From Synergistaceae bacterium (lineage in GTDB: Bacteria > Synergistota > Synergistia > Synergistales > Synergistaceae): a DNA stretch of 12,229 nt. Where the stretch lies: positions 1 through 12,229 of the forward strand of contig JAISDQ010000129.1 of the NCBI GenBank assembly GCA_031264605.1. The letters are read 5' to 3'. Each line of letters starts with the position of its first letter. Position 1 is the stretch's first letter. A program made the position numbers and the translations under genes. Below are positions 1-6,599 of the stretch, piece after piece. A model generated the notes under the pieces. It did no database searches. It was given only the letters and a program-made list of their open reading frames with translations, and was not told where the DNA came from.

Positions 1-1
1 C

Positions 2-475
2 GAAATACAAAGAAAGATGACGAACTACTGGGAGGAACGGTCGAAAAGAGCGTTGGAGTATCTGCCGCATCGTTTGCGAAAGGAACTCCAGAATAATGGG
101 GCCGACACCAACTGCCTGACGCTGCCGCGCCGGTTCCAGGTCGATTTTTCGGGGATTCCTTTCGAGGGGCTTATCAATACCTTGCTTCCCGAAGGGAGCG
201 AAATATCCTTTTTTACAGGTGTTGTCAATATGCTCTTGAAGCCCGTCAAGTGGATTTACAAGTTTTTCATTTATTTTTTTAAGGATAAGGAAAAGAGGGC
301 CAAGGATGAACGAAAAAAACTGAAAGAAGCTCAGGCGCGGTTCAAAGAAAAAGTGGAGGACGCTGTCGAAGAGGTTTTTACTAAAGGCTCCATACAGAAT
401 AAACTTTTTGAACAAATCAAAGCCCCGGTAAAACAGGCCATCGACAATATAGAGTTGCTGCAAAGCCAGATTTGA
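2..475 (+). CDS. Unrecognised lysine-rich protein, C-terminal part (probably 5'-truncated by the window)
   Basis: I do not recognise this protein with confidence. The first ATG in frame is at 17, but the frame is open back to position 2 with no stop and the ATG has only a weak purine stretch (AAAGAAAG) in front of it, so the gene probably starts outside the window and this is its C-terminal end. Counting from that ATG, about residues 55-88 form a partly hydrophobic or amphipathic stretch rich in F, I, W and L (KPVKWIYKFFIYFF). A highly charged Lys/Glu helix of coiled-coil type follows at about residues 89-120, and an amphipathic helix closes the protein. A membrane-facing helical end, as in the tails of dynamin-like GTPases of the LeoA type, is one possible reading, but the GTPase domain would lie outside the window and this is a guess. 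The DNA is visibly AT-richer than the operon downstream, which may mean it was acquired. Confidence 0.6.
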   Translation, partial: EIQRKMTNYWEERSKRALEYLPHRLRKELQNNGADTNCLTLPRRFQVDFSGIPFEGLINTLLPEGSEISFFTGVVNMLLKPVKWIYKFFIYFFKDKEKRAKDERKKLKEAQARFKEKVEDAVEEVFTKGSIQNKLFEQIKAPVKQAIDNIELLQSQI

Positions 476-608
476 TTGTTTCCATCCGGTTTGAAAGAAC
501 TTTTTGCGGCATACGCGCACAATAGACAGGTTTGGTCTCATCCTGTAATATTAGAAGAGATAGGAAAAGTCTGCATTATTTGAAAGTTGGCTTCATGCCA
601 TAGCAAGG

Positions 609-638
609 TATCCTGCTTAGGATAATGTGGGCTTTTTT
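609..638 (+). terminator. Possible terminator of the upstream gene
   Basis: A 6-bp perfect stem (TATCCT 609-614, AGGATA 619-624, loop GCTT) is followed after a short GTGGGC-containing spacer by a run of six T at 633-638. The T-run sits 8 nt beyond the stem, which is not ideal. The left arm can also pair in a competing hairpin (AGC-A-AGG with CCT-GCT, 602-617), so the fold is uncertain. Confidence 0.35.
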
Positions 639-750
639 ATTTTGTTGTCTTTGCTCAAAGGGCGTTTCGGCCCGTAATAATTTCCCCAACTATTCGAAGG
701 CCCTGCTTTGCTCAAATCGTAAAGATCGAAGTCGATGCTCCAGTGAAATC

Positions 751-816
751 GTATGGCCGAACCAACGGTTTCCGCTCTCATGTTTTTTGTTCGGCCGGGC
801 CGTACGCAATTTTTTT
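751..816 (+). terminator. Terminator-like hairpin just upstream of the hrcA promoter
   Basis: GGCCGAAC (755-762) pairs perfectly with GTTCGGCC (789-796) around a 26-nt loop. An alternative register pairs GTATGGCC (751-758) with GGCCGTAC (798-805) through one G-U pair. Seven T follow at 810-816. It ends 8 nt before the -35 box of the hrcA promoter, so it would shield the heat-shock operon from upstream transcription. The loop is larger than usual. Confidence 0.5.
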
Positions 817-824
817 GACCTGTC

Positions 825-853
825 TTGACAATTCCCTGAATGACTGATATCCT
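825..853 (+). promoter_or_regulatory. Sigma70-type promoter of the hrcA operon
   Basis: A perfect -35 box TTGACA (825-830) is separated by 17 nt from the -10-like TATCCT (848-853). The predicted transcription start near 860 places the CIRCE operator at the beginning of the transcript, the usual arrangement for HrcA-repressed operons. Confidence 0.8.
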
Positions 854-872
854 TTACGAGATCACCGAGTGC

Positions 873-899
873 TTAGCACTCATTACTTACGAGTGCTAA
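873..899 (+). promoter_or_regulatory. CIRCE operator (HrcA binding site)
   Basis: TTAGCACTC (873-881) and GAGTGCTAA (891-899) are perfect 9-bp inverted arms with a 9-nt spacer, an exact match to the CIRCE consensus. It lies between the promoter and the hrcA start codon. HrcA dimers bind it to repress the operon until stress removes active HrcA. Two further GAGTGCT half-sites flank it, at 867-873 and 910-916. Confidence 0.97.
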
Positions 900-937
900 T
901 AGCGGGTAAGAGTGCTGGAATCAGAGGGGGTGTCCGC

Positions 938-1951
938 ATGTTGACCGAGAGGCAATTGGAAGTGATACTTTCCGTCGTTCATGAGTTCATCGAGAGCGGC
1001 GAGGAAGTAGGGTCGCGGACGCTTTCCAAGCGTTATCTCAAGGGACGCAGCGCGGCGACGATAAGAAACGAGATGGCGGATCTGGAAGAAATGGGCTACC
1101 TCATGCAGCCGTATACTTCGGCGGGGCGTGTGCCCACGACCAGAGGCTACAGGATTTTCGTCGACACGATGCTCCAACGTCTGCCTCACAGCGAACGCGG
1201 GCACGGGTGGATAAAACACCTCGAAGCGCACAGGGACGGTTTGAGAGGCGCGTTATCCAAGGCGTCCGAGATGCTGTCGCAGTTGTCGAACTACGTAGGA
1301 ATGGCCGCGGTAACGCAGTTGGAGCAGATTCATCTCCGAAAGATAGATTTTATCCGCGTCGACAGCGCGCATTTCCTGCTCCTCGTAGTTCTTGAGGGCG
1401 GCATCGTTCACCACAGGATGATCACAATGCCTTGCGACCTGTCGCAGGATATTCTCGAAGACCTCGCGAGAAAGATAAACACTCTCGCCGGTTACGAGTG
1501 GAAGGAAGTGCGCGAAGCGCTCCGAAATTACATTTCCGGCGAGCTTGGGCGCTACGCGGATTCGTGCGGGCGCGCTCTGGCCGAACTCGACGCGATACTG
1601 GCGGGCGAACGGACCAAACTTTACACGGGCTCCATGTCGAACCTTTTCGACGTGCCGGATTTTCAGGATATAGGAAAGTTCAGGGCGCTGTTTTCCATTT
1701 TGGAACAGGAGAGCGAGCTGGCTAACCTGCTCGATCAGTACGGCATGAAAGATGGAATAGGCGTCGTGATAGGGGAGGAAAACGCCGCTCCCGGGCTTCA
1801 AAACTGCTCGATGGTTCTCTCCAGTTCGAGCGACGAGGGCACGCGCACTATACTCGGAGTGATTGGCCCGAAACGGATGAACTACGAGCGCGTCATTTCC
1901 GTACTCGACAGGGTGCTGCGCGATATGGGGGACGCGGAAGGAGATGAATGA
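938..1951 (+). CDS. hrcA: Heat-inducible transcription repressor HrcA
   Basis: Repressor of class I heat-shock genes, binding the CIRCE element found 39 nt upstream. The 337-residue length is normal for HrcA. The N-terminal winged helix-turn-helix occupies about residues 1-75 and carries the family hallmark SAATIRNEMADLEEMGYL (38-55), followed by QPYTSAGRVPTTRGYRIFVD. The rest is the GAF-like and dimerisation region, ending with the conserved IGVIGPKRMNYERVISVLD type segment. I chose ATG 938 because AGAGGGGG ends 7 nt before it and HrcA proteins begin MLTxRQ. An upstream in-frame GTG at 869 would place the CIRCE element inside the coding region and is unlikely. As first gene of the operon it is autoregulated. 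Its stop overlaps the annotated start of grpE. Confidence 0.97.
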   Translation: MLTERQLEVILSVVHEFIESGEEVGSRTLSKRYLKGRSAATIRNEMADLEEMGYLMQPYTSAGRVPTTRGYRIFVDTMLQRLPHSERGHGWIKHLEAHRDGLRGALSKASEMLSQLSNYVGMAAVTQLEQIHLRKIDFIRVDSAHFLLLVVLEGGIVHHRMITMPCDLSQDILEDLARKINTLAGYEWKEVREALRNYISGELGRYADSCGRALAELDAILAGERTKLYTGSMSNLFDVPDFQDIGKFRALFSILEQESELANLLDQYGMKDGIGVVIGEENAAPGLQNCSMVLSSSSDEGTRTILGVIGPKRMNYERVISVLDRVLRDMGDAEGDE

Positions 1952-2504
1952 TTTGTTGGACGGTAACGACGAGCGCGGCCGGGACGACGGGACACAGGAA
2001 CAGGAAGGCGCCGCGGATTTCGAAACCTTGAAGACGGATTTGGAGGCGCTGCGCGAGGAGACGGACACTCTCAGAAACGAAGCCGCGCGGGCAAAGGCCG
2101 ATTTGTACAATTACCGCGCCAGGGTGGAACGCGACAGAAAACGCGACAGGGAACTGGCGGCCGAAAATGCCGTAATGAGCCTGCTGCCGGTACTGGATAA
2201 CCTCGAACGCGCGCTGGAAGCCGAAAACGACAAGGATTCCTCCATGTACAAAGGAGTCTCCATGGTGCAGAGGCAATTTTTCTCCGCGCTGCAAAGCCTG
2301 GGGCTCAAGGTGATAGAGACTTCAGGCGCTTTCGACCCCGCGCTGCACGACGCGATTTCCACCGTGGACGTCGACGACAGCGAGCTGGACGGAACGGTCG
2401 TGGAAGTGTTCCATAAGGGTTACATGCTTGGCGATAAAGTCTTGCAGGCCGCAAAGGTCAAGGTCGGCAGGAAAAAAACCGAGGAAAACGATAAAGAAGA
2501 TTAA
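1944..2504 (+). CDS. grpE: Nucleotide exchange factor GrpE
   Basis: Co-chaperone that opens the DnaK nucleotide-binding domain to release ADP. The 186-residue protein has an acidic N-terminus, a long helix/coiled coil (about residues 27-95, with YNYRARVERDRKRDRE) and the C-terminal beta domain with the GrpE signature GAFDPALHDAIS (128-139) and GTVVEVFHKGYMLGDKVLQ (150-168). It overlaps hrcA by 8 nt (ATGAATGA). The start is not certain: the best Shine-Dalgarno, AAGGAG at 1938-1943, touches ATG 1944 with no spacing. It would fit better with TTG 1953 or 1956, while ATG 1944 could use GGGGGA at 1927-1932. Only three or four residues are affected. Confidence 0.96.
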   Translation: MNDLLDGNDERGRDDGTQEQEGAADFETLKTDLEALREETDTLRNEAARAKADLYNYRARVERDRKRDRELAAENAVMSLLPVLDNLERALEAENDKDSSMYKGVSMVQRQFFSALQSLGLKVIETSGAFDPALHDAISTVDVDDSELDGTVVEVFHKGYMLGDKVLQAAKVKVGRKKTEENDKED

Positions 2505-2543
2505 AAAATTTCATTGCCCCCAAGGGGAAGGAAGGGAACTAAA

Positions 2544-4406
2544 ATGGCAAAAACATCCGGAAAAGTCATAGGAATTGATCTTGGCACAACAAATAGCTGC
2601 GTGGCGGTCAAGGAAGGCGATAATATAACCGTCATACCGAATTCGGAGGGGAACAGGACCACTCCGTCCGTGGTGGCTTTCACCAAAGAGGGCGAACGCC
2701 TCGTTGGCCAGCTTGCCAAAAGGCAGGCGATAGTCAACACCGACCGCACCGTCATATCCATAAAGAGAAAGATGGGCTCCGACCACAAGGTCAGGATCGA
2801 CGACAAGTCATACAGCCCTCAGGAAATTTCGGCCATGATACTTCAGAAACTGAAGCGCGACGCTGAGGAGTACCTGGGCACGACCGTCACTCAGGCGGTC
2901 ATCACCTGCCCCGCGTACTTTACCGACGCGCAGCGCCAGGCCACGAAGGACGCCGGCACCATAGCCGGCCTCGAAGTTCTGCGCGTGATAAACGAACCGA
3001 CGGCGGCATGTCTCGCCTACGGCGCCGACAAGGGCGGCGAGCACAAGATACTGGTTTTCGACCTCGGCGGAGGCACGTTCGACGTGTCGATACTCGACGT
3101 GGGCGACGGAGTGTTCGAAGTGCTCGCGACGTCGGGCGACAACATGCTGGGCGGCGACGACTGGGACAACAGGGTAGTGGAGTGGATGTCAGCCGAGTTC
3201 AAGAAATCCGACGGCGTCGATCTGAGCCGCGACAAAATGGCCGTACAGCGTCTGCGCGAGGCGGCGGAAAAGGCAAAGGTGGAATTGTCCTCCATGGCCG
3301 AGACCACGATATCCCTGCCGTTCATCACCGCCGATCAGAACGGCCCCAAACACCTTGAGATCACCCTTACTCGGGCCAAGTTCGAGGACCTCACGCGCGA
3401 CCTGCTGGAGCGCGTCGTCGCCCCGACGCGGTCGGCGCTGAAGGACGCGGACTTATCCGCCTCGCAGGTGAGCAAGGTACTTTTGGTTGGCGGTTCCACC
3501 CGCATGCCCATGGTGCAGAAAAAAGTAAAAGAGCTTCTCGGGCACGAGCCCACGAAGGGAATCAACCCCGACGAATGCGTCGCGGTGGGCGCGGCGCTCC
3601 AGGGGGCGGTGCTCTCGGGAGAGCACAAGGACATAGTCCTCGTCGACGTAACGCCGCTCTCTCTCGGGCTCGAAACCATGGGCGGAGTGTTCACCAAGAT
3701 AATCGACCGCAACACCGCCATACCGGCTTCGAGGAGTCAGGTTTTCACCACGGCGGCTGATAATCAGCCGCAGGTGGAAGTGCACGTGCTTCAGGGCGAG
3801 CGCGCCATGGCCGGCGACAACGTGACGCTGGGCAAGTTCACGCTCGACGGGATTCCGCCGGCGCCGAGAGGCATTCCGCAGATAGAGGTGACGTTCGATA
3901 TCGACGCGAACGGGATAGTGAACGTCACGGCGAAGGACAAGGGAACCGGCAAGGCGCAGCATATCACCATTCAGTCGTCGCGCCTCACGGACGCCGACAT
4001 CGATAAGATGCGCCGCGACGCCGAGAGCCACGAGGACGAGGACAAGCGCAAGAAAGAACTCATCGAGGCGCGCAACGAGGCCGATTCTTTCGTGTACAAC
4101 GCCGAAAAGAGCATCAAGGACCTTGGCGACAAAGTGACCGAATCCGAGAAAGCCGCCGTAGAGGGCAAGATAAACGCGCTGCGCGACGCGATAGCCTCCG
4201 AGGACGTTGCCCGCATCAACACGGCCCGCGAGGAACTCGCCTCGGCGATGCACCCGATAGCGGAGAAACTCTACGCGTCAAAAGCCCAGGAAGGCGCCGC
4301 GGGCGACGTTCCTGGCGACGCCGGCGCGCCGGCCGAAGGGCCTGCCGGAAATTCGGACGGCCCGACGGTGGACGCCGATTTCAGCACGCACGACAACAAC
4401 AACTGA
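2544..4406 (+). CDS. dnaK: Molecular chaperone DnaK (Hsp70)
   Basis: ATP-driven chaperone working with DnaJ and GrpE in the cytoplasm. It has 620 residues. The nucleotide-binding domain has IGIDLGTTNSCVAV (9-22), the catalytic lysine in IKRKMG (K74), NEPTAACLAYG (150-160), FDLGGGTFDVSI (172-183) and the adenosine motif VGGSTRMP. The interdomain linker is IVLVDVTPLSLG (364-375, D368). The beta substrate-binding domain, helical lid (about 480-580) and a Gly/Ala/Pro-rich tail ending in a VDADF-type segment follow. After IKRKMG it goes almost directly to KSYSPQEISA, lacking the 23-25 residue insert of proteobacterial DnaK, as in Firmicutes. The start is ATG 2544, 7-8 nt after AAGGAAGGG; an upstream TTG at 2514 is not needed. 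It lies 39 nt after grpE. Confidence 0.98.
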   Translation: MAKTSGKVIGIDLGTTNSCVAVKEGDNITVIPNSEGNRTTPSVVAFTKEGERLVGQLAKRQAIVNTDRTVISIKRKMGSDHKVRIDDKSYSPQEISAMILQKLKRDAEEYLGTTVTQAVITCPAYFTDAQRQATKDAGTIAGLEVLRVINEPTAACLAYGADKGGEHKILVFDLGGGTFDVSILDVGDGVFEVLATSGDNMLGGDDWDNRVVEWMSAEFKKSDGVDLSRDKMAVQRLREAAEKAKVELSSMAETTISLPFITADQNGPKHLEITLTRAKFEDLTRDLLERVVAPTRSALKDADLSASQVSKVLLVGGSTRMPMVQKKVKELLGHEPTKGINPDECVAVGAALQGAVLSGEHKDIVLVDVTPLSLGLETMGGVFTKIIDRNTAIPASRSQVFTTAADNQPQVEVHVLQGERAMAGDNVTLGKFTLDGIPPAPRGIPQIEVTFDIDANGIVNVTAKDKGTGKAQHITIQSSRLTDADIDKMRRDAESHEDEDKRKKELIEARNEADSFVYNAEKSIKDLGDKVTESEKAAVEGKINALRDAIASEDVARINTAREELASAMHPIAEKLYASKAQEGAAGDVPGDAGAPAEGPAGNSDGPTVDADFSTHDNNN

Positions 4407-4433
4407 AACCACAGGAGCTAGGGGTGATCGCCG

Positions 4434-5579
4434 GTGGCTGCGCCGGGCAAAAAAGACTATTACGAAACACTGGGCGTTTCCAGAGAAGCCACTGCGGACG
4501 AAATAAAACGCGCCTACAGGAAACTCACCAGAAAATATCATCCGGACGCCAACCCGGGTAACGCGGACGCCGAGAGCAAGTTCAAGGAAATCAACGAGGC
4601 GAACGACGTCCTGAGCGACCCGCAGAAGAGGGCGCAGTACGATCAGTTCGGCTTTGTCGGAGACGCTCCCCCCGGCGGCGGGTACGGTGACCCCTTCGCG
4701 GGAGGAAGTTTCAACTTCGGCGGGGACTTTTTCGGCGACATATTCGAGAGTTTTTTCGGCGGCGCCGGGGGCAGGGGCGGCGCGAACGGCCCGCGCCGCG
4801 GTTCCGATCTCGAAATGACCATGCGCGTTACCATGGAGACCGCTTTCAGGGGAGCCTCGCGCGAGGTCGAGGTGCCGCGCGAGGAAAACTGTCCCCACTG
4901 CGACGGCTCCGGCGCGGAACCGGGCAGCAAGATCACGTCGTGTTCCGCTTGCGGCGGCAGCGGCAAGGTCGAGCGCAACGTGAACACTCCGTTCGGCAGA
5001 ATCGCGCAGGTGGTTCCCTGTACGGCGTGCGGAGGGCGCGGCAAGAAGATAGAAACGCCGTGCAAAGAGTGCGGCGGCGCGAAACGCGTCAGGCGCAGCC
5101 GCAAGATAGACGTCAAGATACCGCCCGGAGTCGACACCGGAACCAGACTGCGAATATCGGGCGAGGGAGAAGCGGGACGCGGCGGAGGCCCCGCGGGCGA
5201 TCTGTTCATTCACATCGACGTTGCGAGCGACCCGCGTTTCCAGCGCGACGGCGCGGATCTTCACGTCCGCGTGGATATCGAGGTGCCGCAGGCGGTGTTG
5301 GGAACCGCCGTATCGATATCGACCTTCGACGGCGCGGAAAAACTCGACGTTCCGGCCGGCACTCAGCCGGGCTCGGTACTGAGGATAAAAAACCGCGGCA
5401 TGCCGAAGCTTCGCGGTTCCGGCAGCGGCGACCTGCACGTTCACGTCCGCGTGAATGTGCCGAAGAATTTGTCCGCGCGGGGCAAGCAGTTGATGGAAGA
5501 ACTCGCCGCCGAAATGAAAGTCGAGGTCGCCGAGAACAAAGGATTGTTCGACCGAATCAAGGATAAATTCGCCGGCTGA
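4434..5579 (+). CDS. dnaJ: Chaperone DnaJ (class A Hsp40)
   Basis: J-domain co-chaperone that delivers clients to DnaK and stimulates its ATPase. The 381 residues show all class A parts. The J-domain occupies about 7-72, with the HPD triad at 36-38. A Gly/Phe region (75-120) follows. There are four zinc-binding repeats at C153/C156, C170/C173, C196/C199 and C210/C213, the last being a degenerate CKECGGAK. The two-part C-terminal substrate-binding region ends in the dimerisation helix. The start is GTG 4434, preceded by AGGAG (4413-4417) and AGGGGTGAT (4420-4428). It sits 27 nt after dnaK, so it is co-transcribed under CIRCE control. It is the last gene before the intrinsic terminator. Confidence 0.97.
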   Translation: MAAPGKKDYYETLGVSREATADEIKRAYRKLTRKYHPDANPGNADAESKFKEINEANDVLSDPQKRAQYDQFGFVGDAPPGGGYGDPFAGGSFNFGGDFFGDIFESFFGGAGGRGGANGPRRGSDLEMTMRVTMETAFRGASREVEVPREENCPHCDGSGAEPGSKITSCSACGGSGKVERNVNTPFGRIAQVVPCTACGGRGKKIETPCKECGGAKRVRRSRKIDVKIPPGVDTGTRLRISGEGEAGRGGGPAGDLFIHIDVASDPRFQRDGADLHVRVDIEVPQAVLGTAVSISTFDGAEKLDVPAGTQPGSVLRIKNRGMPKLRGSGSGDLHVHVRVNVPKNLSARGKQLMEELAAEMKVEVAENKGLFDRIKDKFAG

Positions 5580-5581
5580 AG

Positions 5582-5613
5582 TTCGCGCGGCTCGGTAAAT
5601 TTACCCGCGCGAA
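5582..5613. repeat. Inverted repeat directly after the dnaJ stop
   Basis: TTCGCGCGG (5582-5590) and CCGCGCGAA (5605-5613) are perfect 9-bp arms. Between and partly overlapping them is a 12-bp palindrome GGTAAATTTACC (5594-5605). There is no T-tract, so it is not a simple terminator. It could be a 3'-end stabilising hairpin of the dnaJ mRNA or a protein binding site. Confidence 0.6.
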
Positions 5614-5640
5614 AGGCCGTTTTAAAAACCGAGTACTATT

Positions 5641-5654
5641 TATGATGGTAAAAT
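5641..5654 (+). promoter_or_regulatory. Candidate -10 elements for the prmA operon
   Basis: TATGATGGTAAAAT contains two overlapping -10-like boxes: TATGAT (5641-5646) and an extended TGG-TAAAAT (5646-5654). No good -35 is seen 17 nt upstream. The boxes run into the left arm of the terminator that follows, so a transcript starting here would begin in or at that hairpin. It is the only visible candidate, because just 19 nt separate the terminator from prmA. Confidence 0.3.
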
Positions 5655-5692
5655 GGAGAGAGGATTTGAGAAAGTCCTCTCTCCATTTTTTT
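5651..5692 (+). terminator. Intrinsic terminator after dnaJ
   Basis: A 14-bp perfect stem with left arm AAATGGAGAGAGGA (5651-5664) and right arm TCCTCTCTCCATTT (5675-5688) has a 10-nt loop, and its right arm runs into a T-tract (5686-5692). It ends the hrcA-grpE-dnaK-dnaJ transcript and separates it from prmA. Confidence 0.93.
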
Positions 5693-5711
5693 CCGACTGG
5701 AGGAATGCGGC

Positions 5712-6599
5712 ATGGCGAGCTACTGGTGGTATGTGACGGTGCTGCTCTGTAACGCGGAAAGCGGACGCGAGGAAAACGAAGAGATACTTTACTCCGCGGC
5801 CGAGATATCGGGCAGCATAGGGACGGAAATCCAGGAATTGCCGAACGGCGCGCGTATGCGGATATATTACCGTTCGGACGAGGATCTGGCCTTGTGGCGC
5901 GGCAGGCTTCTGGACGCGCTCGACCCGTGGCCGGACGTGCGCATCGAGGACATGGGAAAGATGGAAAACCAGCAATGGGCCAGCCGGAGCGAGGACGCTT
6001 TCCCCCCGCTTCGCGTGGGCGGAGGCATGGTGGTCATGGCCCCGTGGCACAAGGGCAAAGAACCCGAAGGCAGGACGCCTATATACATCAACCCGGGAAG
6101 CGCCTTCGGGACAGGATATCACGAGAGCACCCAGATAGCTTTGGAACTGTTCGAGAGATATCTGGACAGAGGCGGCGAAGCGGGGAACGTCATCGACGTC
6201 GGCGCCGGATCGGGCATCCTGACGATCGCGGCCCTGAAACTGGGAGCCGCGTCGGCGCGGTCGCGCGACATCGACCCGGCCGTGTTGGACGAAATCAAGT
6301 GCAATCTGGCGCAGAACGGCATCGATCCGTCCCTGGTGACGCTCGAAACCGGAGATTTGCTCTCGGGAGTGAAAGGTTCCTTCGGCGTGATTTTCGCGAA
6401 CATCCTGCTCGATCCGCTGCTCGAAATGCTTCCTTCCGTGCGCGGCCTCCTCGTTCCGGGCGGAACCGTCATCTTTTCCGGCATGACGGCAAGGGAGAGG
6501 GAATCTTTCATGGCCGCGTTCGAAGACACCGGCCTTGCGATATCCGACGAACTGAGCAAAGAGGAGTGGTGGGGTGTCGCTGCCCAGAGTCCGGCTTGA
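5712..6599 (+). CDS. prmA: Ribosomal protein L11 methyltransferase PrmA
   Basis: S-adenosylmethionine-dependent enzyme that trimethylates ribosomal protein L11. The 295-residue length is usual. An N-terminal substrate-recognition domain (about 1-100) precedes a Rossmann methyltransferase domain with the PrmA-specific GSAFGTGYHEST (129-140; more often GTGTHPTT or GTGTHETT), the SAM-binding motif VIDVGAGSG (160-168), DIDPAVLDE, the catalytic-site motif IFANILLDPL (related to the NIL motif) and PGGTVIFSGM. The ATG at 5712 has GGAGG (5699-5703) 8 nt upstream. It opens the second gene cluster and overlaps rsmE by 26 nt. PrmA next to dnaJ and rsmE is a recurrent bacterial arrangement, which supports the assignment. 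Confidence 0.94.
   Translation: MASYWWYVTVLLCNAESGREENEEILYSAAEISGSIGTEIQELPNGARMRIYYRSDEDLALWRGRLLDALDPWPDVRIEDMGKMENQQWASRSEDAFPPLRVGGGMVVMAPWHKGKEPEGRTPIYINPGSAFGTGYHESTQIALELFERYLDRGGEAGNVIDVGAGSGILTIAALKLGAASARSRDIDPAVLDEIKCNLAQNGIDPSLVTLETGDLLSGVKGSFGVIFANILLDPLLEMLPSVRGLLVPGGTVIFSGMTARERESFMAAFEDTGLAISDELSKEEWWGVAAQSPA

Larger units (their letters stand above)
476..824. other. Intergenic region of about 350 bases with several hairpins, no convincing gene
   Basis: A 67-codon frame lies at 625-828, but it runs into the hrcA promoter, has no ribosome binding site, has unnatural composition and matches no family I know. The DNA instead holds inverted repeats: TATCCT/AGGATA (609-624), GGGC/GCCC (660-673) and GGCCGAAC/GTTCGGCC (755-796). 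The segment CGGCCCG at 668-674 can also pair at long range with CGGGCCG at 796-802. The stretch between the two T-tracts (about 640-816) could be a small structured RNA, but I recognise no tmRNA, SRP, 6S or RNase P signature and do not call one. Confidence 0.5.

Noticed and set aside
625..828. 67-codon frame in the intergenic region
   Set aside because: It has no ribosome binding site, odd composition with many Cys, Arg and Ser, runs across a terminator-like hairpin and into the hrcA promoter, and resembles no family.
869..937. Upstream GTG start for HrcA
   Set aside because: It would translate the CIRCE element and lacks a ribosome binding site; HrcA homologues start at the MLTERQ position.
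1253..2110. 285-codon minus-strand frame opposite hrcA/grpE
   Set aside because: It is a shadow of GC-rich coding DNA; HrcA and GrpE on the plus strand are unmistakable and the minus-strand peptide is Arg/Ser/Ala-rich without motifs.
4278..5444. 388-codon minus-strand frame opposite dnaJ
   Set aside because: Long only because of codon bias in dnaJ; the peptide is Arg/Ala/Val-rich with no domain.
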